This document shows, piece after piece, positions 51,109-63,633 of a stretch of 64,000 nucleotides of DNA (the stretch's first letter is position 1; each line of letters starts with the position of its first letter). Origin of the DNA: Oceanospirillaceae bacterium UBA2001 (GTDB lineage Bacteria > Pseudomonadota > Gammaproteobacteria > Pseudomonadales > Balneatricaceae); contig DDCR01000003.1 in NCBI GenBank assembly GCA_002335115.1, forward strand, positions 1 through 64,000. The letters are read 5' to 3'. The notes under the pieces are model-generated. The model was not told the DNA's origin. It did not search any database and saw nothing but the letters and a program-made list of their open reading frames with translations. The position numbers were made by a program, and so were the translations under genes.

Positions 51109-52370
51109 GCTCTAACATGGATAACTTTGAATATCGTAACAACCGGTTACACGCTGAAGAACTTGACCTAAACCTTATTGCTGAGCAATACAGCACACCA
51201 ACTTACGTCTACTCTAGAGACACCTTAGAGCGCAATTATGTGGCCTATAGTGAGGCCCTTAAGGGTTGTGAGCACTTGGTTTGTTATGCTGTAAAGGCCA
51301 ACAGTAATATAGCAGTGTTGAACGTTTTAGCGCGCCTGGGAGCTGGGTTCGACATTGTGTCCATCGGAGAACTAGAACGGGTGCTCGTCGCTGGCGGAGA
51401 CCCTAAGCGTATCGTATTCTCTGGTGTGGGCAAACAGGTCCATGAAATGCAACGTGCTTTAGAAGTAGGCGTGTATTGCTTCAATGTCGAATCAGAGGCT
51501 GAATTAGTTCGATTACAAAGTGTGGCGGCCAGTTTAGGTTGCATAGCGCCCGTGTCACTGCGTATTAACCCTGACGTAGATGCTAAAACCCACCCTTATA
51601 TTTCGACTGGGTTAAAAGAAAATAAATTTGGTATTGGTATTGATCAGGCACCGGCAGCTTATGCTCAAGCTGCGGCAATGGATAACATTAAGGTCATCGG
51701 TGTAGATTGCCACATTGGCTCTCAGCTGACGTCTATAGAGCCTTATTTAGACGCAATGGATCGATTGTTTGTGTTGATTGATACCATTGCAGCTCAAGGT
51801 ATTATTGTTGAGCATTTAGATTTAGGTGGTGGCTTAGGAGTATGTTACGGTGATGAAGAACCGCCTGCCATTGCAGACGTTATGACCCATATACGAGGCC
51901 ACTTAGGAGCAAGGAAACTCGCCTTAGTATTTGAACCAGGCCGGTCTATTTGCGCTGATGCGGGTGTTTTACTGACGCGTGTAGAATACATTAAAAACAA
52001 TCAAGACAAGTATTTTGCGATTGTGGATGCCGCCATGAACGACCTCATTCGACCCGCTCTGTATAGTGCTTGGCAAGACATTATTCCAGTTGATTTAAAC
52101 TCAGATGCGCAAGCACAAAACTTTGACATCGTGGGCCCTATTTGCGAAAGCAGTGACTTTTTAGGTAAAGACCGCAAACTTGCCCTTGAAGCTGGGGACT
52201 TGCTGGCTGTATGTAGCTCTGGCGCATACGGGTTCGGTATGGCTTCTAATTACAACAGCCGCAACCGTGCAGCTGAGGTTATGGTTGATGGTAACTCTTC
52301 TCATCTGATTGGTGAGCGTGAAGAATTAACGCAGCAATGGGCTAGAGAACGCCTACTGCCAAAAGATTAA
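51105..52370 (+). CDS. lysA: Diaminopimelate decarboxylase LysA
   Basis: LysA decarboxylates meso-diaminopimelate to lysine with pyridoxal phosphate. The 421-residue protein has the PLP-binding Lys64 in [15 protein letters not shown], the Gly-rich phosphate-binding [25 protein letters not shown], and the dimer-partner Cys-containing CESSDFL and [16 protein letters not shown]. Start overlaps the lptM stop. The next gene, dapF, makes its substrate, so the operon links both steps. Confidence 0.97.
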   Translation: MSSNMDNFEYRNNRLHAEELDLNLIAEQYSTPTYVYSRDTLERNYVAYSEALKGCEHLVCYAVKANSNIAVLNVLARLGAGFDIVSIGELERVLVAGGDPKRIVFSGVGKQVHEMQRALEVGVYCFNVESEAELVRLQSVAASLGCIAPVSLRINPDVDAKTHPYISTGLKENKFGIGIDQAPAAYAQAAAMDNIKVIGVDCHIGSQLTSIEPYLDAMDRLFVLIDTIAAQGIIVEHLDLGGGLGVCYGDEEPPAIADVMTHIRGHLGARKLALVFEPGRSICADAGVLLTRVEYIKNNQDKYFAIVDAAMNDLIRPALYSAWQDIIPVDLNSDAQAQNFDIVGPICESSDFLGKDRKLALEAGDLLAVCSSGAYGFGMASNYNSRNRAAEVMVDGNSSHLIGEREELTQQWARERLLPKD

Positions 52371-52383
52371 AGGACCGGCGAGC

Positions 52384-53214
52384 ATGCTATTACGTTTTAC
52401 TAAAATGCACGGCCTCGGTAACGACTTTATGGTGGTTGACCTTATAAGTCAGCGAGTTCATCTATCACCTGAGCAAATTCGCTATTTAGGTAATCGCAAC
52501 ACAGGGGTTGGGTTTGACCAATTGTTACTGGTAGAAACACCACAGTCACCCGATGTGGACTTTCGCTATCGTATTTTTAATTCTAATGGCACCGAGGTAG
52601 AGCATTGTGGAAATGGCGCACGTTGTTTTGCAAAATTTGTACATGATCAACGTTTAACAGGAAAGCGTGACATTTCAGTACAAACCAGCAATGGAAGAAT
52701 TATGTTAAAGATGCGTGATGATCATGCCGTAGAAGTGGACATGGGAGAACCTGTTTTACAACCAGACCAGGTGCCTTTTGAAGCGACGACTCAAGCACCA
52801 AGCTACAGCCTCGAACAAGATGGGCACAACTACACTTTAGGGGTTGTATCGATGGGTAATCCTCATGCTGTTTTGGTGGTTGATGATGTGGCTTCAGCGC
52901 CCGTGTTTGAACTGGGCTCTAAATTAGAACAACATCCTCGGTTTCCCAACAAAGCCAATATTGGATTTATGCAAATCATTGACCGCAACACCATTAAGTT
53001 GAGAGTATTCGAGCGGGGCGTAGGCGAAACCAAAGCGTGTGGAACGGGTGCCTGCGCAGCGGTTGTGGTTGGCCAGCAACAAGGCTTGTTGGATACTAAC
53101 GTGACCACTCAACTCACCGGTGGAAATCTGGCCATACAATGGCAAGGGCCAGGCCACCACCTGTTCATGGATGGACCCGCAACTCAGGTGTACGAAGGCC
53201 AAATTAAACTATGA
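52384..53214 (+). CDS. dapF: Diaminopimelate epimerase DapF
   Basis: DapF interconverts LL- and meso-diaminopimelate by a two-cysteine mechanism. The 276-residue protein has [10 protein letters not shown], the first catalytic Cys75 in [18 protein letters not shown], and the second cysteine in [12 protein letters not shown]. It lies 13 bases downstream of lysA and overlaps the DUF484 gene by 4 bases (ATGA). Length is that of E. coli DapF (274). Confidence 0.97.
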   Translation: MLLRFTKMHGLGNDFMVVDLISQRVHLSPEQIRYLGNRNTGVGFDQLLLVETPQSPDVDFRYRIFNSNGTEVEHCGNGARCFAKFVHDQRLTGKRDISVQTSNGRIMLKMRDDHAVEVDMGEPVLQPDQVPFEATTQAPSYSLEQDGHNYTLGVVSMGNPHAVLVVDDVASAPVFELGSKLEQHPRFPNKANIGFMQIIDRNTIKLRVFERGVGETKACGTGACAAVVVGQQQGLLDTNVTTQLTGGNLAIQWQGPGHHLFMDGPATQVYEGQIKL

Positions 53215-53918
53215 GTAATACCGATAAAAATAATGTGACCCATCAAGATAAGCCCATAGATGGGTCTGCTGTGGCCGACTACTTGAGGCAAAATCCTGAT
53301 TTTTTTAACCAGCGTTCAGAGCTTTTGGCAAGCATCGAGTTAGCCCACAATTGTGGCCAAGCAACGTCACTTATTGAACGCCAAACTCAGGTTATGCGCC
53401 AGAAGATACAAGACTACGACATCAGAATGTCTGATGTTTTAGGTACTGCGCGGCGCAATGATGTGCAGTTTGAAAAAACCAAACGCTTAGTTACCGAGTT
53501 AGCTGCAGCGACCCATTTGAACGATATTACAGAAGCTTTAAAACAAAGTTTCACCGCAGAGTTTCACTCTGATGCTGTGCAATTGGTGTTGTTCTGTGAC
53601 CTCAAGAGCCAAGACAACCATGCCAACTTGAGCAGTACTCAAAGCATAGATAACAAAGTTGATCGGGCTCATATTCAAGCCTTAGCAGCAAAAAATTGGG
53701 CTTATTGCCAGACCTTTAGTGGCCCTGCTATGGAACAACTATTCCCAAGCTACAAAAAACTTAAGTCGAGTGCGATTGTACCTTTGTATCTGCGCGAAAA
53801 GGCGTTAGGAGTCCTCATTATTGCAAGTAACTCTGCAGATCATTACAGCGATCAACTAGATACTTTATTTCTCAACCATGTCGCTGCCGTTGCCAGCCGC
53901 TGCCTGGGACGGATGTAG
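53211..53918 (+). CDS. DUF484-family GAF-like protein
   Basis: A 235-residue protein of the DUF484 family, found between dapF and xerC in most gammaproteobacteria. Residues about 18-60 ([24 protein letters not shown]) are the conserved N-terminal box, about 55-95 a coiled coil, and 100-235 a GAF-like sensor fold that ends in AVASRCL. The family has no proven function. It overlaps dapF by 4 bases and is followed by xerC after 7 bases, so it belongs to the lysA operon. Confidence 0.93.
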   Translation: MSNTDKNNVTHQDKPIDGSAVADYLRQNPDFFNQRSELLASIELAHNCGQATSLIERQTQVMRQKIQDYDIRMSDVLGTARRNDVQFEKTKRLVTELAAATHLNDITEALKQSFTAEFHSDAVQLVLFCDLKSQDNHANLSSTQSIDNKVDRAHIQALAAKNWAYCQTFSGPAMEQLFPSYKKLKSSAIVPLYLREKALGVLIIASNSADHYSDQLDTLFLNHVAAVASRCLGRM

Positions 53919-53925
53919 CCCTAAC

Positions 53926-54864
53926 ATGGCACATCCTGAGGTTTCGCTTAGCCAAATTGTGCAACAGTACTTAGATTACCTTGCCTATAATAAGCGCTAT
54001 TCAAAGCATACTATTGATGCTTACCGACGGGATATTCAGCGTCTTGTACAAACCCTCGATGATCATGGGCACAGCCATTGGGCAGAGGCCCAAGCTGACA
54101 CCATCCGGGCAGCCATGATTGGGGCCAGAAAAACCGGCCTAGCGCCGAAAAGTATTCAGCGTATTTTATCTAGTTGGCGCAGTTTTTTTACCTATTTGTT
54201 ACAGCAGCGCATGGTTAAACTCAACCCTGTCGAGGGCATTCAAGCCCCTAAGTCGCCACACAAATTACCCAATAGCATAGACCCAGACCAAATGAGTCAA
54301 ATGCTCAACGCCCCCATTGCATCCGATGATCCCATGGCCCTGCGGGATAAAGCCATGGTTGAACTCACCTATTCTTGTGGTTTGCGTCTGGCAGAATTGG
54401 CGAGTCTAAATATTTTTGATATTGATATGAGTGATGCCAGCTTGGTCGTTACTGGTAAGGGCAATAAATCTCGCCAATTACCTATTGGACATTACGCTAT
54501 TGCATCTGTGAAGGCGTGGCTGCAACAGCGTCCACAATTAAAATGTTTAGATGCCAATGCTTTATTCATTAACCATCGTGGTCAACGCATGGGAGTCCGA
54601 GGCATTCAAATGCGCATGGCTGAGATGGCGGCCTTGCATGGCCAACATATGCATCCACACATGCTGCGCCATTCCTTTGCCAGCCACTTGCTCCAGTCCA
54701 GCGGAGATTTGAGAGCTGTGCAAGAATTATTGGGCCATAGCAACATTAGCACAACCCAAATGTACACCCATTTAGACTATCAGCACTTGGCCAAAGTATA
54801 CGATAAAGCCCATCCCCGTGCTCAAGCTAAGTCTCACCTGAAAGAGAAACCTAAGCATGATTAA
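53926..54864 (+). CDS. xerC: Tyrosine recombinase XerC
   Basis: XerC works with XerD and FtsK to resolve chromosome dimers at dif. The 312-residue protein has the N-terminal SAM-like core-binding domain (KRYSKHTIDAYRRDI) and the catalytic domain with Arg in SCGLRLAEL, His-x-x-Arg in HMLRHSFASHLL, His in LGHSNISTTQMYTH and the nucleophile Tyr in that same segment. The frame extends to 53878 inside the DUF484 gene, but ATG 53926 is chosen because family proteins begin there. Gene order dapF-DUF484-xerC-HAD is the chromosomal xerC locus, so this is not a phage integrase. Confidence 0.96.
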   Translation: MAHPEVSLSQIVQQYLDYLAYNKRYSKHTIDAYRRDIQRLVQTLDDHGHSHWAEAQADTIRAAMIGARKTGLAPKSIQRILSSWRSFFTYLLQQRMVKLNPVEGIQAPKSPHKLPNSIDPDQMSQMLNAPIASDDPMALRDKAMVELTYSCGLRLAELASLNIFDIDMSDASLVVTGKGNKSRQLPIGHYAIASVKAWLQQRPQLKCLDANALFINHRGQRMGVRGIQMRMAEMAALHGQHMHPHMLRHSFASHLLQSSGDLRAVQELLGHSNISTTQMYTHLDYQHLAKVYDKAHPRAQAKSHLKEKPKHD

Positions 54865-55555
54865 AGTAATCACTTTTGATTTAGACGACACCTTGTGGGC
54901 CATTGCCCCTGTGATCGATAACGCGAATCGGCGCATGTTGGAGTGGATGAACGAAAACACACCTAAGTTTAACCAAACGTATGATAACCATGGCATAGAT
55001 CAGTTGAGAGACGAGATCATGGTTAACAATCCTCACCTAACCCATGATTTAAGTCAGATCCGGCTTACCCTGATTCAGCTCGGACTATCCCGCTGTGGTT
55101 ATATTGCAGCAGCGAGTTTGGCGCAGCAGGCATTTGCCGTATATTTTGCTGCCCGTAATGATGTGGAGCTATTTGCGGGCGCTCTCACTCAACTAAGCGC
55201 TCTCAAGCAAAACTATCAAATTGGTGCACTCACCAATGGAAACGCGGATTTAGAGCAAGTGGGCATCGATCACTTATTTGATTTCTATTTCAACTCCGCT
55301 CAAATCGGTGTGAGTAAGCCACACCCAGATTTTTTTGCCACCGCATTGGCACACACAGGCCTTGGAGCTGAAAGCTTTATTCATGTGGGTGATCATCCTG
55401 AGCACGACATCATCGGTGCCCAAACAGCTGGAATGCGCACTATTTGGATGAATTCGCAGCACATTCCTTGGCCTGCTGGGCAAACTAGGCCATGTGCTGA
55501 AATCCAGCATCTTGATCAGTTGAGTGATGCCGTGGCAGATATTCATGCCCGCTGA
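54857..55555 (+). CDS. yigB: HAD phosphatase YigB-like
   Basis: A 232-residue HAD IA phosphatase. Motif I is FDLDDTLW with Asp8 and Asp10, motif II the Thr in GALTNGN, motif III Lys in SKPHPDFF, motif IV GDHPEHDIIGA. It sits directly after xerC, overlapping by 8 bases, as yigB does in E. coli, where the enzyme dephosphorylates a riboflavin intermediate (5-amino-6-ribitylamino-uracil phosphate). That activity is inferred from position and likeness. Residues 60-110 form the cap. Confidence 0.88.
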   Translation: MIKVITFDLDDTLWAIAPVIDNANRRMLEWMNENTPKFNQTYDNHGIDQLRDEIMVNNPHLTHDLSQIRLTLIQLGLSRCGYIAAASLAQQAFAVYFAARNDVELFAGALTQLSALKQNYQIGALTNGNADLEQVGIDHLFDFYFNSAQIGVSKPHPDFFATALAHTGLGAESFIHVGDHPEHDIIGAQTAGMRTIWMNSQHIPWPAGQTRPCAEIQHLDQLSDAVADIHAR

Positions 55556-56543
55556 ACACGCCTTTGCACCTTATGTGCGAGCTCTGGGAAAAGGTAAGCT
55601 AGGCAGCCGCTCTCTGAGTCAAGATGAAGCTTTTGATGCCATGAGTATGATCTTGCAGCAGCAGGTTGAGCCAGAGCAACTCGGTGCTTTTTTAATGTTA
55701 CTGCGGGTAAAAGAGGAAACGCCGGCCGAGCTTGCGGGCTTTGTGGCGGCCGTACGCAGTTTTCACAACTATTCATCGGCACAGATCCCTGGCATTGCAG
55801 TGGATATTGACTGGTCAAGTTATGCAGGCAAAAAACGTCATTTGCCGTGGTTTTTACTATCGGCACTGACTTTGGCAGGGCAAGGCATTAAAGTGTTTAT
55901 GCATGGGGCTAGAGGCCACACCCAAGGGCGCATATACAGCGAAGACGTATTACAACAACTTGGTTTTCCTGCAGCCCATGATTGGGATCAAGTTGAAAGC
56001 CAGTTATCTAACACTAATTTTAGCTTTATGAGTTTACAGCATCTAAGCCCACCACTAGACCATATTATCAGCTTACGGGCTATGTTCGGACTGCGTTCAC
56101 CCGTGCATACCTTGACACGCCTACTCAACCCACTAGAAGCCAAACATACCATTGATGGCGTCTTTCACCCCGCCTATGGCCCCCTGCATCAACAAACAGC
56201 CATGCTACTAAAACACCCCCGCAGTTTAACCATTCGAGGCGATGGTGGTGAAGCTGAAATCCGCCCCGATAGTGAGTGTGAGCTGCAATGGGTTGATGAG
56301 CAAATGAGTAGCCGTCAGATTTGGCAACGGCAGCTCAGTAAACGAGACACTCAAGATCAGCAACTAGATCCAGAGCGTTTGCGGTTGCTTTGGAGAGGCG
56401 AATGTGACGAGGCCTATGGCGAAGCCGCAGTGTTGAGTACGTTAGCATGTTGCTTGGTACTTTTAGGTCAGGCGCAGGAGCAAAACGAGGCCTCACACTT
56501 GGCAACAATATGGTGGCAAAATAGAAATAAACTGCTTATGTAA
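55545..56543 (+). CDS. TrpD2/YbiB-like glycosyltransferase-family protein
   Basis: A 332-residue protein with the fold of anthranilate phosphoribosyltransferase (TrpD): an N-terminal helical domain (YVRALGKGKLGSRSLSQDEAFDAMSMILQQQVEPEQLGAFLMLLRVKEETPAELAGFVAAVR) and a nucleoside phosphorylase-like C-terminal half with HGARGHTQGRIYSED and IDGVFHPAYGPL. The canonical TrpD phosphoribosyl-binding motif GTGGD is missing; the corresponding segment reads DIDWSSYAGKKRHLP. This matches the YbiB/TrpD2 subgroup, whose E. coli member binds nucleic acid and has no TrpD activity. ATG 55545 is chosen; GTG 55524 is possible. It overlaps yigB by 11 bases. Confidence 0.85.
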   Translation: MPAEHAFAPYVRALGKGKLGSRSLSQDEAFDAMSMILQQQVEPEQLGAFLMLLRVKEETPAELAGFVAAVRSFHNYSSAQIPGIAVDIDWSSYAGKKRHLPWFLLSALTLAGQGIKVFMHGARGHTQGRIYSEDVLQQLGFPAAHDWDQVESQLSNTNFSFMSLQHLSPPLDHIISLRAMFGLRSPVHTLTRLLNPLEAKHTIDGVFHPAYGPLHQQTAMLLKHPRSLTIRGDGGEAEIRPDSECELQWVDEQMSSRQIWQRQLSKRDTQDQQLDPERLRLLWRGECDEAYGEAAVLSTLACCLVLLGQAQEQNEASHLATIWWQNRNKLLM

Positions 56544-56598
56544 TATAGTTATAATAAATTAGTTTTTTATAGCTCTTTATTTTTTGTTGTATCGTTTA

Positions 56599-56604
56599 TA
56601 TAAT
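56599..56604 (+). promoter_or_regulatory. Probable -10 element of coaD
   Basis: TATAAT at 56599-56604 lies in a 127-base AT-rich gap before coaD; a TTTATT at 56576-56581 with 17-base spacing is a poor -35. By-eye match only. Confidence 0.4.
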
Positions 56605-56640
56605 TGCATTAATATTCCGCTGTTTTTAGGCTGATACTGA

Positions 56641-57150
<510 letters not shown>

Positions 57151-57155
57151 AGTAA

Positions 57156-57460
<305 letters not shown>

Positions 57461-57461
<1 letters not shown>

Positions 57462-57492
57462 TTAGAACCCTTGCTCACGTCAGGGTTCTAAC
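57461..57492. terminator. Shared hairpin over both stop codons of the ferredoxin gene and mutM
   Basis: GTTAGAACCCT (57461-57471) and its exact complement (57482-57492) pair around a 10-base loop. The left arm starts at the last base of the ferredoxin TAG and the right arm covers the mutM stop at 57488-57490. It probably ends both convergent transcripts, although no long U-run is present. Confidence 0.65.
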
Positions 57493-58300
57493 GCTGGCAA
57501 TGCTTACAATAAACTGTACTTCGCTGCCCCAGGCGGCTTTCTATTAGAGGTATGTCACACCTCACACAGCCCTGACCTGTTCGACCATAGACTTGCAGTT
57601 GTTGCTTAAAGTATCCAGGTTTCCCTTCGCTGTCGACAAAATCTCTTAACGTAGTGCCTCCCTGTTTTATAGCCGCCGACAGCACTTGTTTGCAGCTTAT
57701 CACTAGGTTACTTAAACGTGCCGTAGAGATCCTACCTGCTTGACGGTGAGGATTAATGCCAGCCATAAATAGTGCTTCGTTAGCGTAAATATTACCCACC
57801 CCAACGACCTTCTTAGAGTCCATGATCAAGCTCTTAATTGCTTGTTTCTTGCCCTTACACACACTCACTAAGTGAGCGGTATGAAAAGCATCAGACAAGG
57901 GCTCTGGCCCTAAGCTAGCAAGCAGGGGATGCGCCATTACTGGGTTGTCGTGCCATAAAATACAACCAAAGCGGCGTGGGTCACGATACCTAAGAGTTAG
58001 GTCTGAGAAAACTAAGTCTACATGATCATGGTATGCGGGAGGTTCATCATGCGCCACCATGCGCATACTGCCAGTCATACCAAGATGACCAATAATAGCG
58101 CCATGATCAAATTCAAAAAGCAAGTATTTGCCTCTTCTGATGACGTGTTTTAAATGCTTACCCACAACTTTACTCGCAAGATCACTTGGCACTGGCCACC
58201 GCAAACGAGCATCTCTAACCACTAAATGTTGTAAAGTTTGACCCTCAATATGTGGGCTGATACCCACACGCGTGGTTTCTACTTCAGGTAATTCTGGCAT
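57488..58300 (-). CDS. mutM: Formamidopyrimidine-DNA glycosylase MutM
   Basis: MutM removes 8-oxoguanine and formamidopyrimidines from DNA and cuts the strand by beta/delta elimination. The start is ATG 58300, giving PELPEVETTRVG with Pro2 as catalytic amine and Glu3; the TTG at 58303 is not used. The 270-residue protein has the beta-sandwich domain (KYLLFEF and HLGMTGSMRM with Lys of KRRGKYL region), the helix-two-turn-helix (VGVGNIYANEALFMAGINPHR), and a C-terminal Cys4 zinc finger (GCVRCD...YCKHCQR). Length matches E. coli (269). It has an independent leftward transcript. Confidence 0.97.
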   Translation of the reverse strand: MPELPEVETTRVGISPHIEGQTLQHLVVRDARLRWPVPSDLASKVVGKHLKHVIRRGKYLLFEFDHGAIIGHLGMTGSMRMVAHDEPPAYHDHVDLVFSDLTLRYRDPRRFGCILWHDNPVMAHPLLASLGPEPLSDAFHTAHLVSVCKGKKQAIKSLIMDSKKVVGVGNIYANEALFMAGINPHRQAGRISTARLSNLVISCKQVLSAAIKQGGTTLRDFVDSEGKPGYFKQQLQVYGRTGQGCVRCDIPLIESRLGQRSTVYCKHCQR

Positions 58301-58401
58301 CAATAATTCCCAAACAGTTAACGGGCATATTAAAGAGGCCTATGAAGCCATGAAATATGCGTCATTTCAATGGGCTAGAGCAGTATTTTTATGCTCTTTT
58401 G

Positions 58402-58429
58402 TTGACAGTGTCTATTAAAACGTTATTGT
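58402..58429 (+). promoter_or_regulatory. Probable promoter of the CBS-domain gene
   Basis: A perfect TTGACA at 58402-58407 is followed after 16 bases by TATTGT at 58424-58429 (four of six). The start codon of the CBS gene is 49 bases downstream. Confidence 0.45.
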
Positions 58430-58478
58430 ATTAGGGCAGTTAAATTAAAGTGTCTTACTTTTTCGTTAGGGAACCCGC

Positions 58479-58892
58479 ATGCTTAAATCTGTAAAAGTTT
58501 CAGACTACATGACTCGTCAGTTGATCACCTTTACGGTTGATACCCCGCTATTTGAAGCCATTAACACCTTTTCTAAGCATCAGGTATCTGGTGCACCTGT
58601 GGTTGATCAAGCTGGCCAGCTAGTGGGAGTGATGTCAGAAGTTGATTGTCTAAAAGGCATTCTAGTTAAAACCTACCATACGGCTGTGGTGGGCGGAAAT
58701 GTTGGCGACTTTATGACGACCAACGTTGATACCGTTACAGCCAACACTGATATTATTGCTGTAGCTGAGCAATTTATTCATCGGGGTCGGCGCCGCATCC
58801 CTGTCGTTGAGGATGGCAAACTGATTGGTCAGGTAAGCCGTAAGGATATTCTGCGTGCTGTGAACGATTTCATTGCTAAAGAACCCAATTAA
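58479..58892 (+). CDS. Tandem CBS-domain protein
   Basis: A 137-residue protein made almost wholly of two CBS motifs (about residues 8-62, VSDYMTRQLITFTVDTPLFEAINTFSKHQVSGAPVVD, and 78-133, VGDFMTTNVDTVTANTDIIAVAEQFIHRGRRRIPVVE). Pairs of CBS motifs form a Bateman module that binds adenosine nucleotides and signals energy state. No enzyme or channel domain is attached, so the partner is unknown. radC is commonly near coaBC; here this gene takes the place between mutM and coaBC. No membrane segment is seen. Confidence 0.9.
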   Translation: MLKSVKVSDYMTRQLITFTVDTPLFEAINTFSKHQVSGAPVVDQAGQLVGVMSEVDCLKGILVKTYHTAVVGGNVGDFMTTNVDTVTANTDIIAVAEQFIHRGRRRIPVVEDGKLIGQVSRKDILRAVNDFIAKEPN

Positions 58893-58967
58893 GCTAATGA
58901 GTACTAAGCCTGATTTATGCTAAAGTAGTGGATTGAGTTTAGATACTTCTCTCGGTTAAACCGTCCT

Positions 58968-60173
58968 ATGAGCCGCCTCCACAACAAACATATTATTCTT
59001 GCCATAACGGGTGGCATTGCAGCCTATAAAAGTGCTGAACTGGTGCGCCTGCTGATTAAGGCGGGGGCGCAAGTGCAAGTGGTCATGACCTCGGGAGCAA
59101 CTGAGTTTATTACCCCACTCACCCTGCAAGCGCTGTCTGGTAACCCAGTTCATCAGCACTTGCTTAACCCCCAAGCCGAAGCAGGCATGGGTCACATCCA
59201 ACTTGCCCGCTGGGCAGACGTGTTGCTCATAGCCCCTGCCAGTGCTAACGTTATGGCACGTTTAGCCCAAGGTCAGGCTGATGATCTACTGACGACTCTA
59301 TGTTTGGCAACCCATGCCCCTATCCTAATGGCCCCAGCCATGAACCAAGCGATGTGGCAGGACCTAGCCACCCAAGATAATCTAAAAACTCTTTTGGCAA
59401 GAAGTTTCCAAGTCCATGGGCCGGCTGATGGAGAGCAAGCTTGTGGCGATATCGGGGCGGGTCGAATGCTCGAACCTAATGCGTTAGTCCGCGCAATTAG
59501 TGAGCAGTTTGAGCAAGGCCTGTTAAGCGACAAAACAGTGGTGATTACCGCAGGTCCTACTCGAGAGGCTATTGACCCCGTGCGCTATCTCAGTAACCAT
59601 AGCTCAGGTAAAATGGGTTACGCCTTAGCATGTAGCGCCCGAGATCAGGGTGCAAAGGTCATTCTTATTAGTGGCCCTACCCATCTGCAACCGCCTGAAG
59701 ATGTCACTTTCATTGCCATAGAAAGTGCCCAAGACATGCTTGAAGCTAGTCTAAATGTGGGCGCAGAGGCTGATTACTTTATTGCTGCCGCTGCGGTGGC
59801 AGACTATCGCCCTATCATAGTGTCAGAACAGAAACTTAAAAAGCGTGATGCCGATCATGAACTGACCTTAGAGTTAACACAGAACCCCGATATATTAGCC
59901 ACGATGGTGCACCAACACAGCCATGCAATTCATGTTGGTTTTGCTGCTGAAACCGAAGCATTAATTCACCATGGACAAAATAAACTTAAGCGCAAAGGGG
60001 TACAGATGATCATTGCCAATGACGTTTCTAATACCCGCATTGGTTTTAACAGTGACAATAACCAAGTGAGCTTAATCACTGCTAGCGGTGTAGAGAATTT
60101 ACCCTTATTATCCAAACAACAATTGGCTAACCAATTGATAATAGCCATTTCAAACATTCCTAAAAAGGCATAA
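58968..60173 (+). CDS. coaBC: Bifunctional phosphopantothenoylcysteine decarboxylase/synthetase CoaBC
   Basis: CoaBC makes phosphopantothenoylcysteine with CTP and decarboxylates it to 4'-phosphopantetheine. The 401-residue protein has a CoaC flavodoxin-like half with [26 protein letters not shown], the [19 protein letters not shown] segment, and APAMNQAMW, then a CoaB half from about residue 190 with [29 protein letters not shown] and AAAVADYRP. Length matches E. coli (406). It begins the run coaBC-dut-algC-argB with gaps of 5, 30 and 2 bases; coaD, the next step, is 2 kb upstream. Confidence 0.97.
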   Translation: MSRLHNKHIILAITGGIAAYKSAELVRLLIKAGAQVQVVMTSGATEFITPLTLQALSGNPVHQHLLNPQAEAGMGHIQLARWADVLLIAPASANVMARLAQGQADDLLTTLCLATHAPILMAPAMNQAMWQDLATQDNLKTLLARSFQVHGPADGEQACGDIGAGRMLEPNALVRAISEQFEQGLLSDKTVVITAGPTREAIDPVRYLSNHSSGKMGYALACSARDQGAKVILISGPTHLQPPEDVTFIAIESAQDMLEASLNVGAEADYFIAAAAVADYRPIIVSEQKLKKRDADHELTLELTQNPDILATMVHQHSHAIHVGFAAETEALIHHGQNKLKRKGVQMIIANDVSNTRIGFNSDNNQVSLITASGVENLPLLSKQQLANQLIIAISNIPKKA

Positions 60174-60178
60174 AGCAT

Positions 60179-60643
60179 ATGACTCATCGCCCACAATTAG
60201 CTGTTAAAATACTTGATCCACGCGTGGGACGTGACATTCCTTTACCCACTTATGCGACAACTGGCTCTGCTGGTATGGATTTACGAGCTTGTATTGATAC
60301 AGCCATTACACTTCATCCAGCCCAAACAGAGTTGATACCCACAGGTATGGCTATTCATATTGAAGACCCCAATCTATGTGCAATGTTGCTGCCAAGATCT
60401 GGGCTTGGTCACAAGCATGGTGTCGTGCTGGGTAATTTAGTGGGGCTTATTGATTCAGACTATCAAGGACAGCTCATGGTATCCTGCTGGAATAGGGGTT
60501 CAACACCCTTCGTTATTGAACCTGCAGAGCGTATCGCCCAAATGGTGCTCGTGCCTGTGGTGCAAGCCCAACTCACTATTGTCGATGATTTTGATGCCAG
60601 CCTTCGAGGAGAAGGTGGTTTTGGACATTCTGGCCGCCAATAG
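60179..60643 (+). CDS. dut: dUTP pyrophosphatase Dut
   Basis: Dut hydrolyses dUTP to dUMP, which protects DNA from uracil and supplies thymidylate synthesis. The 154-residue protein has the five trimeric dUTPase motifs: [45 protein letters not shown] and the C-terminal [10 protein letters not shown] that covers the active site. Length is close to the family norm (151 in E. coli). It is 5 bases after coaBC. Confidence 0.97.
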   Translation: MTHRPQLAVKILDPRVGRDIPLPTYATTGSAGMDLRACIDTAITLHPAQTELIPTGMAIHIEDPNLCAMLLPRSGLGHKHGVVLGNLVGLIDSDYQGQLMVSCWNRGSTPFVIEPAERIAQMVLVPVVQAQLTIVDDFDASLRGEGGFGHSGRQ

Positions 60644-60673
60644 TAACCACCACTGATAAAGGACACTGACAAC

Positions 60674-62994
<2,321 letters not shown>

Positions 62995-63009
62995 AGAAGC
63001 CACAACCCA

Positions 63010-63597
63010 ATGACGACTGAAGCTAAAATATCTCGTAAACAACACATCTTACACGCTCTAATGGAAATGTTAGAGGACCCCAACATGCGTATTACAACCG
63101 CTGCGTTGGCGAAGCGTGTGGGTGTCTCTGAGGCGGCCTTGTACCGACATTTTGCGAGTAAGGCACAAATGTTTGATGCCCTCATTGAATTTGTAGAAGA
63201 AACACTTTTTAGCCGAGCAAAGTTGATCCAACAGCAAGAATTAACTGCCATAAGCCAGTGTCAGCAGATTCTCACACTGCTACTCACGTTTGTTGAGCGC
63301 AATGCTGGTGTCAGCCGCATTTTAACAGGTGAAGCCCTAATGGGGGAAAATGAACGTTTAGGCAACCGCGTTAATCAGTTGTTTGAAAAATTAGAAACCC
63401 AGCTTAAACAGATTCTCAGAGAAGCAGAGATGCGTGAGGGCCTGCGCACTAAAGATACCCCAGCCAACAGTGCCAACTTACTAATGGCCATAGCAGAGGG
63501 CCGTATTCGCCAATACAGCCGCACCAATTTTCGCCATAAACCAACCATGGCTTGGGCAGACCAATGGGCCATACTCAGTCAGAGCATCATGCGTTGA
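63010..63597 (+). CDS. slmA: Nucleoid occlusion factor SlmA (TetR family)
   Basis: SlmA binds SlmA-binding sites over the chromosome and blocks FtsZ assembly over the nucleoid. The 195-residue protein has a TetR helix-turn-helix at about 10-58 (ILHALMEMLEDPNMRITTAALAKRVGVSEAALYRHFASKAQMFDALIEFVE) and an all-helical C-terminal domain with RILTGEALMGENERL. Length is that of E. coli SlmA (198), and its place next to argB and pyrE is conserved (dut-slmA-pyrE in E. coli). It follows argB by 15 bases and ends convergent with pyrE, 36 bases apart. Confidence 0.96.
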   Translation: MTTEAKISRKQHILHALMEMLEDPNMRITTAALAKRVGVSEAALYRHFASKAQMFDALIEFVEETLFSRAKLIQQQELTAISQCQQILTLLLTFVERNAGVSRILTGEALMGENERLGNRVNQLFEKLETQLKQILREAEMREGLRTKDTPANSANLLMAIAEGRIRQYSRTNFRHKPTMAWADQWAILSQSIMR

Positions 63598-63633
63598 TGC
63601 TGCAAGGCCCACTCAGGTCTGTCAACTCAATAC

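Noticed and set aside
53926-54864. Tyrosine recombinase as a sign of an integrated element
   Set aside because: Context (dapF, DUF484, then yigB) and full XerC motifs show that it is the chromosomal xerC; no attachment repeats or phage genes are present.
58375-58400. Five-pair hairpin followed by TTTTGTT upstream of the CBS gene
   Set aside because: It looks like a terminator rightward, but no rightward gene precedes it; the stem is weak and probably chance.
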